DNA of 12,480 nt from the NCBI GenBank assembly GCA_019314185.1, contig JAFCZU010000165.1:1-12480 (forward strand), in the 5' to 3' direction. The notes beneath the pieces were generated by a model. That model ran no database searches, was not told where the DNA came from, and saw nothing but the letters and a program-made list of their open reading frames with translations. The position numbers were made by a program, and so were the translations under genes. Below are positions 1 to 6,856 of this stretch, in pieces. How positions within the stretch are numbered: position 1 is the first letter of the stretch; every line of letters starts with the position of its first letter. Source of the stretch: Deltaproteobacteria bacterium (GTDB taxonomy: Bacteria > Desulfobacterota > Desulfobacteria > Desulfobacterales > ETH-SRB1).

Positions 1-137
1 TCTTTATCAGTGACATTATTGAGAAGGAGAGATGCGATCTTTCGGGTTTCCTGAATAAGAAGAGAGCCTGCAACTATATCGCCGTTATAGATGTTGGTAT
101 TGTCAGGTCTATTTTTTATGGTTTTGGAAGCGCTCAT
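1..137 (-). CDS. brxA: BrxA-like protein (DUF1819), N-terminal 45 codons, runs off the left edge
   Basis: Reading down from the ATG at 137-135, the frame stays open to the window edge (45 codons plus two bases). The first ~17 residues are variable. They are followed by the pattern GSLLIQETRKIASLLL, which matches what I know of the start of DUF1819/BrxA proteins (a small all-helical protein that begins type I BREX operons). Established knowledge: BREX operons usually run brxA, brxB, brxC, pglX, pglZ, brxL and block phage replication using a methylation mark. If the call is right, the rest of the operon lies outside the window to the left. No strong Shine-Dalgarno is visible; the leader from 138 to about 280 is AT-rich. 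Nothing downstream can be checked here, and 45 residues are few, so confidence is moderate. Confidence 0.6.
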   Translation of the reverse strand, partial: MSASKTIKNRPDNTNIYNGDIVAGSLLIQETRKIASLLLNNVTDK

Positions 138-283
138 TTAATTAAAATAATTTTGATGGTGTTGTAAAAAGCCATCGTATTTATATGATATTCCTCGGTT
201 TATAAGTTTGTATCGTCAAAAACAGAACAGCTAAATTTGTATTTTTAGTTCATGGTTTCACGCCCAGGCCTGTAAAACAAAAA

Positions 284-327
284 CCCCATTCTTCATGTCA
301 CTGAAGAAATGGGGATTTATTTTTTTG
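284..327. terminator. Strong hairpin with T-tracts on both strands (bidirectional terminator)
   Basis: The arms CCCCAT-TCTTCA (284-295) and TGAAGA-A-ATGGGG (302-314) pair with one bulged base around the 6-nt loop TGTCAC. On the plus strand the stem is followed by ATTTATTTTTTT. On the minus strand it is followed by TTTTTGTTTT. It should therefore stop transcription in both directions and insulate the brxA-like promoter from read-through of the helicase pseudogene upstream. It sits about 150 bp upstream of brxA. Confidence 0.7.
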
Positions 328-447
328 TAATCTTGTGATTATTCACATGAGCTTCCTGCTTGAGATTCAAAAACAGCCTGAAATGGTTTTTTAAAAATAT
401 ATATTAAGTGAATATATAAGTCAATTTATCAATATAATATCAATCTT

Positions 448-511
448 CGTCTTCTCTATCAGGATGCAAACAAAGGGTACGTCTTCTCTATCAGGATGCA
501 AACAAAGGGTA
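448..511 (+). repeat. Perfect 32-bp tandem duplication
   Basis: A 32-bp unit beginning CGTCTTCTCTATCAGG and ending AAACAAAGGGTA occurs at 448-479 and again, unchanged, at 480-511. There is no spacer between the copies. The second copy ends with AAAGGG, which also serves as a plausible ribosome-binding site for the small ORF starting at 519. Perfect identity suggests a recent event, for example replication slippage. Function is unknown; it could double a regulatory site upstream of the small ORF. Confidence 0.85.
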
Positions 512-518
512 ATTAATC

Positions 519-683
519 ATGGCAAATTCCCAACAAGGAACACTGGTTAAGAACGAATTGGATACCGGACATGATCAGCCTTTAACACCCGTTGGTGTTT
601 GGGCTCCAGAATACGGCCAAGCGTTACAACTATTCAAAGATATTGAAATTAAACCAAAAGGACATGGGAGTGCAAAATTATGA
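519..683 (+). CDS. Small unrecognised protein, 54 aa
   Basis: ATG at 519-521 lies 7 nt after AAAGGGTA, a reasonable ribosome-binding site supplied by the 32-bp duplication. The product begins MANSQQGTLVKNELDTG, contains PVGVWAPEYGQALQLF and ends KPKGHGSAKL. It is hydrophilic, with no signal peptide or membrane segment. I recognise no family. The stop TGA overlaps another ATG (ATGA at 680-683) that opens only a 16-codon frame before a stop, so the region could be the start of a decayed two-gene unit. An AT-rich stretch with a TATAAT at 433-438 lies upstream. It is the only plus-strand gene candidate between brxA and the toxin-antitoxin pair, and it may not be expressed. Confidence 0.35.
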   Translation: MANSQQGTLVKNELDTGHDQPLTPVGVWAPEYGQALQLFKDIEIKPKGHGSAKL

Positions 684-933
684 CGTATTTATTGATAGAT
701 GGTATGGGGGTATGGAAAGAAAGAATGTGACTATCCAATTATGTAGGTGCCAATGCCACAGATTACATATAAATATCGCAACTGTCTGTGAATAAGGCTG
801 AATGTTTGATGTATAGCAGCTATCTATGACATTCGCCTTCACCCGTTCATCGGGTGCAAGGCGTGGTTGGAACATTCAGAAAGAAAAGCATAGGCTGTCA
901 ACTGCGTAGATCTGATACCCATACCTTTGAGAA
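684..933. other. Intergenic, no gene recognised; one GC-rich hairpin
   Basis: No convincing gene is visible. A hairpin at 834-863 pairs CGCCTT (834-839) and ACCCG (841-845) with CGGGT (851-855) and AAGGCG (858-863) around TTCAT. It has no T-tract on the plus strand and only a weak one on the minus strand. It lies about 70 bp beyond the 3' end of the helicase pseudogene and may be an RNA end-processing hairpin or a repeat-element remnant. Confidence 0.4.
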
Positions 934-2705
934 TTATGTGATTAGCACAACCTCTTCTTCCTTGAACCAACCCTCTTTTATAACGTGATTCTTTACCTGT
1001 TCGGGTCTGGGTGTGTAAGCAACAAGAGCAAGGCTGTCTTCGGCACGGCTGCATGTGACATAGAAAAGTCGTCTTGTGCGATCATTTGAGGTATCCTGTC
1101 CTGGATTTTTTCTCCCGGAATCTTGGTTTGTCCCAAAAAGCTTATCATAGGAAAACATGAATCCTCGGGCTTCAAAATCATCCATAATCACACAGACTCG
1201 TGAAAATTCTAAACCCTTAATACCTTGATGGGTATCGTACTGAGCCTCTCCTTGAATGTACTGACTGTAACGTTCAATTTGATCAAACGGTGTTTCAAGA
1301 AAATTACTCCACGCTCCCAACTCATCATTCTTATCTTCAGTTTCTTCGGCTTCCTCGAATTCTTCTGTAGGATCTTCAACGAACTTTGCAAATGTGCGTA
1401 GGATTTCCGGCAATCTGAATAAATTTGTCTCATTTACCGTTTTTAGCACTTGTAAAAAAGTAGGAATATTCTTTTCGGACCAAAGAGCGGTTAAGGAGTC
1501 CATTGCCAACTTTGCCTTTTTGATTTGACTTGTTTGATCATCAGCGCATGCTTCAAGAGTGTTTTTTTCAAGTAGAGGAGAGTCTTTGCGAACTATCGAT
1601 GCTACAGCAAAGCTATTGTCATTTTTATGAGCCTTGATTAAAGGCAAGATGATATGTGAAAAAAAGCGCAATCCAGGCAACGTTCCGTCCCTAAGTCCGG
1701 TCTGTAGACGGTTTACACCACTAAGTGCATCCCACATAGGCAGGAAATTAAGCCGATTGGCTGCCATGCGATGTTCCAGAATAAGGGTCTTTACGTGTTT
1801 ACCAGGTTCGAGCCAGTCTGTATCTTCCGTTATCTCAGCCATTCGTATACAGATCTCAAGCTCTTGGGTGGATTTATCGACGGTTTCAGTCGGTAATATG
1901 AAAAACCTAACAAAACCTTCACTTTTGTCTGAACGTGGTTGCTGAGTTTGGTTGTCGACAGGCTGCCGGATACGATTGATCAGTTTAATAATACGGTGAC
2001 AAGATCGGTGATTCATTTTTTTTGACGGCGTCGCCCAATCATCAGGCAGATTACTGTCAAGATCCAGTTTGCCAGCCGTGTAGATCCGCTGCATCATGTC
2101 TCCGATCGAGGATAAACGACTCTATAAGTTCCCTATTCGTATCTTGGCTCTCATCGATAAGAAGAATAGGAAATCGATTCACAAGTAAACTTTGCATCAA
2201 TGGTTTGTTTGTAAGAAATGCAGATGTGATCTTGATTACTTCGGCGTGGTTGAGAGCATTGTGTTCTGGATTATCACTGTTTGGATTGTAGATGAATTTT
2301 TTTATTTGATTGAGAAGCTCAAGACGTTCACTCTTTGATGCAATCGACTTTATTCGGATAAGTGATGCTTTTGTGCCGGCACGACCTTTGCGTTCTTTTT
2401 CTTCAATTTCTTCAATTTCATTTTGCAGGTTGAGCCTCAGCCATTCTTTTATGTCGTTGTTAAGGCCTTTAATCATCGACCAAGCAAAGCTATGAATGGT
2501 GGAGACTGCGAAAAGATCATCATATTCTATGCGATGCTTGATTTCATTGTAAAGCATCTACGAGAGAACGCGTTTTACCTGACCCTGCGCCAGCAAATAA
2601 AAAGAAGCTGATTGGAGGATCCGCAGTAATACATTCGGCGATCAGTTTATCCGCTTCGTCGTCAATATGATCATCAGTCGGTGCATCTAAATTATCTATC
2701 ATCAT
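934..2705 (-). pseudogene. UvrD/PcrA-like SF1 helicase (GajB-like partner of the OLD nuclease), broken in two places
   Basis: Three consecutive minus-strand frames together spell one SF1A helicase. Frame 1 (2705-2544) carries Walker A, FAGAGSGKTRSLV, then hits a TGA. Frame 2 (readable from 2557 to 2057) carries VSTIHSFAW and the Walker B box ILLIDESQDT. Frame 3 (2097-934) starts at GDMMQRIY and continues with NHRS, HQGIKGLEF (motif V) and LFYVTCSRA (motif VI), ending EEEVVLIT. Between Walker A and the EIKHRI that normally follows the TYTNxA motif, roughly 30 residues are missing. Between DESQDTNRELIESF and GDMMQRIY roughly 15-20 residues are missing. Both losses shift the frame, so this is inactivation rather than programmed frameshifting. 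The ATG overlaps the nuclease stop by ATGA (2702-2705), so the two genes were translationally coupled. Family knowledge: class 2 OLD nucleases (Gabija GajA) work with such a helicase (GajB). Missing lengths are estimated from memory of the family. Confidence 0.85.
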
Positions 2706-5125
2706 GTACCTTCTGAAAGCGCCTTTGTGCTTTCATTTTCTTTCAACAATGCTTCCTTCTGGCGAAGTAACAATTTGTTTTCCAGCCATTTGAGTCCATT
2801 GTGTATATATTCAGGTACGTTAATTAATGCAGGATCTTGGGAATAAAGCATGTCCAAGGCGAACCCTGCTTTATTCCCCGATGTAAGTGCATCAAATAGA
2901 GCTTGGGATAATTCGGAAATATCATTTTTGCTTGTCACAGCCTCTTTGAACTTCTTCAAAAGACCTGTGCCATTTGCCTTGCGAAAAAGATTAATATTTT
3001 CAAAGACTAACGCGTCCTCAAAAGTCCTTGGAATCGCTTCCGAACTTTCTTCTTTTTCCTTTAAAGTCACTTGCACTGGCTTTTGATAGGCTACACGTAT
3101 CGAAAATGAATCATCATAAACTCTTTCTTTTTTGTCCTCTGTTAGATCTAATAATTCATCGAGTGATTCTTTCTCTGGATGCAATTTCTTGAGAACATTA
3201 TTACCAGTCAGCAAACCAGCCCCTCTTTCTGGACGAGCTTTTTTATGGCTGGTGGTATCCTCAACAGCATCAATATCAGTTATAATCAGTGTGTTAAGTC
3301 CTAAATGTTTAATCAAAGGAGCCAACCGATGGGCATGGCTTCCGCCAACTTCCATGAGCGTGACGTAACAACTGTGCAAATCTTTGTAATGATGTCGAAT
3401 GAAATGTGGAACGAGCATTCGCTCCGCAGCGCCTTCCACCAGGATTGCGCCATCCGCAAAGAATAAGTCAGCATGAGTCGCCTGCAAGTAACGGGAAACC
3501 CATTGTGCTGTTTCATCTTGAGTCCCGAAAACTTCCGACAAGTTAATAACAGTTGAAGACGGCGTCTCGTTTGAATTGCGTGCAGGATGCCTCCTGAAAT
3601 AGCGCATGTGGGCGAAGTCGACTTCATGGGCAACATGGCTGGAATGCGTGCTGACCACGAGCTGAGTCGAGAGTGGACTTTTTTTATCTTTCAGGTCAGG
3701 ATGTTGTCGCAGTACATCATAGGCTTTGCGTATAAATACCTGCTGTACCTGCACGTGTAGATGCGCTTCAGGCTCTTCCAATAAGATAAGATGAAGAGGA
3801 GGCAGCGAAATGGTACTCACCCCTGTTTCCTCGTCAGTTCGAGCGGATTTTCCAACCTTCATCCAATCATCGCGGAAGCTGATCAACCGAAATACCATGG
3901 AAATGAGGTTTTGATATCCCAGCCCGTTGCATTGCTCGGGAAGCCGATAAGGAGTTACGCCCTTGTTGTTCGTCGGTGTGACGTCGTACTGGACAGCAGA
4001 CTGATGTTTGAGTCCTTCCACTGGGTTAATGGATGTGGAAATGATTAGACGCGGATTAGCAACCCCTGGATAACCAAGTTGTTCTAACTCATCAAGGGAT
4101 GTTTTGAAACAATCCTTCAATCTTTCATCGAAAGCAACTTGTGCTTCATGAATTGCTTGAAGGGCGGTGATGTCTGAGGGCTCAGGTGCCTTTAAGGGAT
4201 CAAGGTGTTTTCCGTAATATGTTTTTAATTGAGAGGTTAGCAGTTGTCTGCGACCCCTCTCATCCTGATCTGATTCGTCTCCATCTCCACTGGTTCCTGA
4301 ATAATCACTCAAGCCCCGATGAGCTGGAACTTCATCGATTCTTATCAGGCCCTTGAAAGGATTGTCTTCGAGAGGTTCTACATCATCAGGAAGTTTTTGT
4401 GGCCGGGCCACGCCATCACTGGGAGCCTTCTTTTTGGTTGGATCAAGCAGGTATGCTTTCACAGTAAGGGAACCGGACATGCGTTTTTTTAGAAAATCCA
4501 TGAAATTTTCTGGCCAAAGCGAAAAACTATTGCGAGTTCCATCCCCTCCCTCTTGTTCTGTCTCTTCTTGCTTCGTGTCTTCTTGCGCTGTACCCTCTTG
4601 TTCTGTACCTTCTTGCTCCTTCTCCTCTTGGTTATCGATGGGACTTTCTGGAGTCTTGTCCGGTTGCCCTGCATTCAGTGTGTCGAACGAGGCCTTTTTA
4701 GCATTTACATATGCTTTTTGAAGCTCATCAAGTTTCTTAGGTTCCAGCTGCAGACGAACGCCAATCCCTTTATCAGGACTCCAATCCAGAGTTGGGATTA
4801 AATGGGAAACGTGATGGAGTTCACCTTCAGAGACCTTTAGCCAAACATCGAGCGAGGGAAGGATTTCCTTCCATTTGTATTGAGGCTCTTCGTTTTCTGC
4901 TTTCTCGAAAGCCTCACCTAATTCATCAATGCACGGCCAGAGAGCAAGGGGGATATCATAAACTGAAAAGGCGCTCTGCTGGATCAAAAAGTAACGAAGA
5001 GAGGTGATTGCTGATGTTTTGCCGCTATTATTCGCGCCAACAAAAAGCGTCGTTTTTTCTGAAAAATCGAGCCGGACCGCAGCCAGTCGCCTGAAATTCT
5101 TAATTTCTATAAAGTCAATGCGCAT
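2702..5125 (-). CDS. OLD-family ATP-dependent endonuclease with TOPRIM domain (class 2, GajA-like)
   Basis: About 807 residues. The N-terminal ABC-type half starts MRIDFIEIKNFRRL and has Walker A GANNSGKTS near residue 32. LILLEEPEAHLH (signature/Walker B region) lies near residue 450 and VVSTHSSH follows. The C-terminal TOPRIM domain shows LVEGAAERML near 565 and TDIDAVE near 615, holding the metal-binding Glu and the DxD pair. Family knowledge: such proteins are ATP-regulated DNA nickases; in Gabija, GajA senses nucleotide depletion during phage infection. At ~807 residues it is well above the ~580 of typical GajA, partly from an insertion with a Glu/Gln-rich repeat near 170-200. I prefer the ATG at 5125, because the fold begins there; a GTG at 5140 in the same frame has no spaced ribosome-binding site. 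A leader ORF with a strong Shine-Dalgarno overlaps the start and may couple translation. The frame is intact although its helicase partner is broken. It could act alone, like class 1 OLD, or be a relic. Confidence 0.88.
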   Translation of the reverse strand: MRIDFIEIKNFRRLAAVRLDFSEKTTLFVGANNSGKTSAITSLRYFLIQQSAFSVYDIPLALWPCIDELGEAFEKAENEEPQYKWKEILPSLDVWLKVSEGELHHVSHLIPTLDWSPDKGIGVRLQLEPKKLDELQKAYVNAKKASFDTLNAGQPDKTPESPIDNQEEKEQEGTEQEGTAQEDTKQEETEQEGGDGTRNSFSLWPENFMDFLKKRMSGSLTVKAYLLDPTKKKAPSDGVARPQKLPDDVEPLEDNPFKGLIRIDEVPAHRGLSDYSGTSGDGDESDQDERGRRQLLTSQLKTYYGKHLDPLKAPEPSDITALQAIHEAQVAFDERLKDCFKTSLDELEQLGYPGVANPRLIISTSINPVEGLKHQSAVQYDVTPTNNKGVTPYRLPEQCNGLGYQNLISMVFRLISFRDDWMKVGKSARTDEETGVSTISLPPLHLILLEEPEAHLHVQVQQVFIRKAYDVLRQHPDLKDKKSPLSTQLVVSTHSSHVAHEVDFAHMRYFRRHPARNSNETPSSTVINLSEVFGTQDETAQWVSRYLQATHADLFFADGAILVEGAAERMLVPHFIRHHYKDLHSCYVTLMEVGGSHAHRLAPLIKHLGLNTLIITDIDAVEDTTSHKKARPERGAGLLTGNNVLKKLHPEKESLDELLDLTEDKKERVYDDSFSIRVAYQKPVQVTLKEKEESSEAIPRTFEDALVFENINLFRKANGTGLLKKFKEAVTSKNDISELSQALFDALTSGNKAGFALDMLYSQDPALINVPEYIHNGLKWLENKLLLRQKEALLKENESTKALSEGT
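4551..4630 (-). repeat. 15-bp tandem repeat (about 5 copies) coding an EQEGT-type pentapeptide repeat
   Basis: On the plus strand the 15-bp units start at 4551, 4566, 4581, 4596 and 4611, each beginning TCTTG; a sixth TCTTGG begins at 4626. Read on the minus strand they encode EKEQEGTEQEGTAQEDTKQE and a little more, a highly acidic, flexible linker. It lies in the middle of the OLD nuclease, away from both catalytic regions. A unit length divisible by three lets copy number change without breaking the frame. Confidence 0.9.
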
Positions 5126-5183
5126 GGCTTCCACATCCACCTTTAGAATTAAGTATCACATGGTACGCTTCCTGTTTTGGCAT
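5115..5183 (-). pseudogene. ParA/MinD-like ATPase N-terminus, truncated in the P-loop; leader ORF of the OLD gene
   Basis: ATG at 5183 follows AAAAGGAGGCTCATC, the strongest Shine-Dalgarno in this region. The 22-codon ORF begins MPKQEAYHVILNSKGGCG, the typical first strand and deviant Walker A (KGGCGKS/T) of ParA-type ATPases. After KGGCG the sequence departs from the family and stops at TGA 5117-5115. That stop lies 8 nt inside the OLD coding sequence, whose ATG is at 5125-5123. This looks like the 5' end of a ParA-like gene joined to the OLD gene. Functionally it may now be a leader peptide that delivers ribosomes to the OLD start by termination-reinitiation. The ParA identity rests on 18 residues, so it is an inference from pattern. 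Confidence 0.6.
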
Positions 5184-5588
5184 GATGAGCCTCCTTTTGA
5201 TCTATTTAACAAGTTATTGTATACTTTTTTTTCTTGGCTATTCCAGTTAAAAGGATCTGGATAACATGAAATTTGTAATGTTATGTAGCAACAGGTATGA
5301 ATTATTTGTCAGCTGGCTTTCTTTAAAGACCACAGAACGTAGATTTCCAGTCATGCTTTTAAATACATATCTTGCCAACTGCGTAAATCATAAATCAAGC
5401 AATTCTTATGCAGATAGTGTTTGTATATCACAAATTTTAAAAGGTTTCAATTTGTTATGATAGCAGAGATCTTAAATGTTTAGCATTTAGCTTTTCTGTG
5501 TGTCCACTAAATAGGGTAAAGTTCATATGCCCCATACCCTTGAATGACGGTCAAAGAACTTTAAAATTATACACTTTAAATTTTTCAC
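5184..5588. other. Non-coding leader and upstream region of the OLD operon
   Basis: No gene is visible. Transcribed leftward from the promoter at 5422-5450, the ParA-like leader ORF would carry a 5' untranslated region of roughly 230 nt. Its last part (about 5190-5225) resembles the corresponding part upstream of the YhaO-like remnant (about 7026-7060). No riboswitch or tRNA-like fold was recognised. From 5475 to 5588 nothing was found. Confidence 0.5.
5405..5474 (-). promoter_or_regulatory. Promoter and operator repeat, copy A (upstream of ParA leader/OLD)
   Basis: On the minus strand a -35 TTGAAA (5450-5445) and a -10 TATACA (5427-5422) are 17 bp apart. A dyad TGTATA/TATGCA with a 9-bp spacer (5407-5427) overlaps the -10 box; one arm has a single mismatch to the perfect version in copy B. 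The surrounding ~65 bp is highly similar to 7138-7212. Confidence 0.6.
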
Positions 5589-5732
5589 TCACAACTCGTG
5601 GATTTGAATTGCTCGCTTGCCTTTAATACTGTTCGCCTCTTCCACAATCTGCCCCGTGAGGGTCGCCTTGGATCGATCATCATCAAAGTTGATCAGAATA
5701 TCATCCACAATAAATTGTTGTCTCCAGTTTTT
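5589..5732 (-). pseudogene. C-terminal remnant of a YhaN/SbcC-like AAA ATPase
   Basis: Minus-strand codons from about 5729 to the stop at 5589-5591 read ...FIVDDILINFDDDRSKATL, then TGQIVEEANSIKG and end IQIHEL. FIVDDILINFDDDR is the Walker B region of the large SMC-like ATPases of the YhaN family, partners of the YhaO exonuclease. In the family a helical stretch and a THH motif normally follow before the C-terminus; here RSKATL runs straight into QIVEEA, so an internal piece also appears lost. Upstream, the frame runs into the 20-bp repeat and then into the 3' end of the YhcG-like gene in another frame. It has no start of its own and is not expected to be functional. Its identity fits the YhaO-like 5' fragment at the other end of the YhcG-like gene. 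Confidence 0.65.
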
Positions 5733-5752
5733 AACCACGAAATACACGAAAA
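5733..5752 (+). repeat. 20-bp repeat AACCACGAAATACACGAAAA, inverted copy 1
   Basis: Identical to the minus-strand copy at 6906-6887. It lies between the YhaN-like remnant and the 3' end of the YhcG-like gene (stop at 5776), so it marks one boundary of the inserted segment. From memory, this sequence recurs in many bacterial genomes next to accessory genes. Confidence 0.85.
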
Positions 5753-5775
5753 TTACGAACAAGAAAGCAGAGGAA

Positions 5776-6831
5776 TTAATGACCTTTCCATTGCTCATCC
5801 GCTGAAAGTTCAGATTCAATTTCTTCAATAGTGGGTAGACTTGATTTAAGATTTTCAGGCAAGGACTCTGTTATCTGTCTTTCCCACTTGGCAACACCCA
5901 TCGGGTTGGTGAATCCGGCAAGGGCATATTTAGCCAGGGTTCTGTTTTTCTCTTTTACCAGCAATAGTCCGATTGTCGGCTTGTCATCCGGGTGACGCAT
6001 CAGATCATCAACGATATTCATATACATATTCAATTGACTGACATGGCCGGCCTGAAATTTTCCCGCCTTTAACTCAACTACCACATAGCAGCGCAATTTG
6101 AGGTGATAAAAAAGCAGATCAATATAAAAATCATCATCTCCCACTTCCATATGAACCTGTCTACCTACAAAAGCAAACCCCTGCCCCAGTTCCAATAGAA
6201 ATTTTCCAAGGTGATCGATAAGCTTCTGTTCTAATTCCGCTTCTCTACGAGGATCAGCCGTCCCCAGAAAATCAAAAACGTAAGGATCTTTGAAAATTTG
6301 AGATGCCATATCAGAATCGGCAGGAGGGAGCGCCAGTTCAAAGTTATTGGTAGCCTTACCCAATCGTTTGTAAAGCTGCGTTTCAATCTGGAAGGATAAA
6401 ACATCACGACTCCAGCCGTTTTCTATTGTCTTTTGAGCATACCAAAGTCGTTGTTTGAGGTCTTTTATTTTGTCCAATAGTGCCAAATTGCTGCGCCATG
6501 GAATTTGTGCAACGGTGCGTTGCACTAATTGACGATCCTTCCATGATTCAGCAAATTTGCGCATATATTTCAGGTTTCGTGCGGAAAACCCCTTCATATC
6601 CGGGAATGCTTCTTTTAAATCAAATGAAAGCCTGTCTATGACTTTTGCGCCCCAGCCCTCGGTTTGCTGTCTTTCAAGTATGGATGTTCCAATATCCCAA
6701 TAGAGCATCACCATTGCGCAATTGGCAGATATAACCGTCTTAATGCGCTCCTGTTGAATACGTTTCTTGAGGGAGGCTAATAAATTTGCGTAGCCGTCGG
6801 GAAGGTCAGATTGTGAAACCGGAACGGGCAT
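5776..6831 (-). CDS. PDDEXK nuclease of the YhcG/DUF1016 family
   Basis: From the ATG at 6831 the product is 351 residues, the usual family size. The N-terminal DUF1016 domain includes YANLLASLKKRI, MLYWDIGTSILERQ, GWGAKVIDRLS and GFSARNLKYMRKFAE. The C-terminal nuclease domain follows PYVFDFLGT and carries DDDFYIDLLFYHLKLRC and VVVELKAGKF, giving the D...ExK catalytic core. It ends at about ELSADEQWKGH. Family knowledge: DUF1016 proteins are restriction-like nucleases found in defence islands, often near restriction-modification genes; the target is not well defined. Starts at 6909 and 6966 are in frame, but the extra residues there (NHEIHEKQE...) come from the 20-bp repeat and older sequence. 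GGGA lies 7 nt before 6831; GAGGCGG precedes 6909, so a longer product is possible. Transcription probably comes from promoter copy B through the YhaO-like remnant. Confidence 0.88.
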   Translation of the reverse strand: MPVPVSQSDLPDGYANLLASLKKRIQQERIKTVISANCAMVMLYWDIGTSILERQQTEGWGAKVIDRLSFDLKEAFPDMKGFSARNLKYMRKFAESWKDRQLVQRTVAQIPWRSNLALLDKIKDLKQRLWYAQKTIENGWSRDVLSFQIETQLYKRLGKATNNFELALPPADSDMASQIFKDPYVFDFLGTADPRREAELEQKLIDHLGKFLLELGQGFAFVGRQVHMEVGDDDFYIDLLFYHLKLRCYVVVELKAGKFQAGHVSQLNMYMNIVDDLMRHPDDKPTIGLLLVKEKNRTLAKYALAGFTNPMGVAKWERQITESLPENLKSSLPTIEEIESELSADEQWKGH

Positions 6832-6856
6832 GATAATCCCGTTTTTTTGTTTCACA

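Noticed and set aside
448..511. Two 32-bp repeats as a possible CRISPR array
   Set aside because: The copies are directly abutting with no spacer, there are only two, and no cas gene is visible.
592..795. 67-codon plus-strand frame
   Set aside because: No ribosome-binding site, unusual composition, and it overlaps the better-supported ORF at 519-683 in another frame.
834..863. Integron attC site
   Set aside because: The hairpin lacks the paired RYYYAAC and GTTRRRY boxes and there is no integrase or cassette row nearby.
934..2705. Programmed frameshifting to join the three helicase frames
   Set aside because: Conserved segments are missing at both breaks, so a simple +1 or -1 shift would not restore a normal protein; no slippery heptamer with a downstream structure was seen.
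5125..5140. GTG at 5140 as start of the OLD nuclease
   Set aside because: The only purine-rich sequence abuts the GTG with no spacing, and the first strand of the family fold begins at the ATG at 5125.
5589..5828. Complete 79-residue membrane-like protein on the minus strand
   Set aside because: Its first 32 codons are an off-frame reading of the YhcG-like gene end and the 20-bp repeat; only the last ~47 codons look like real, older coding sequence.
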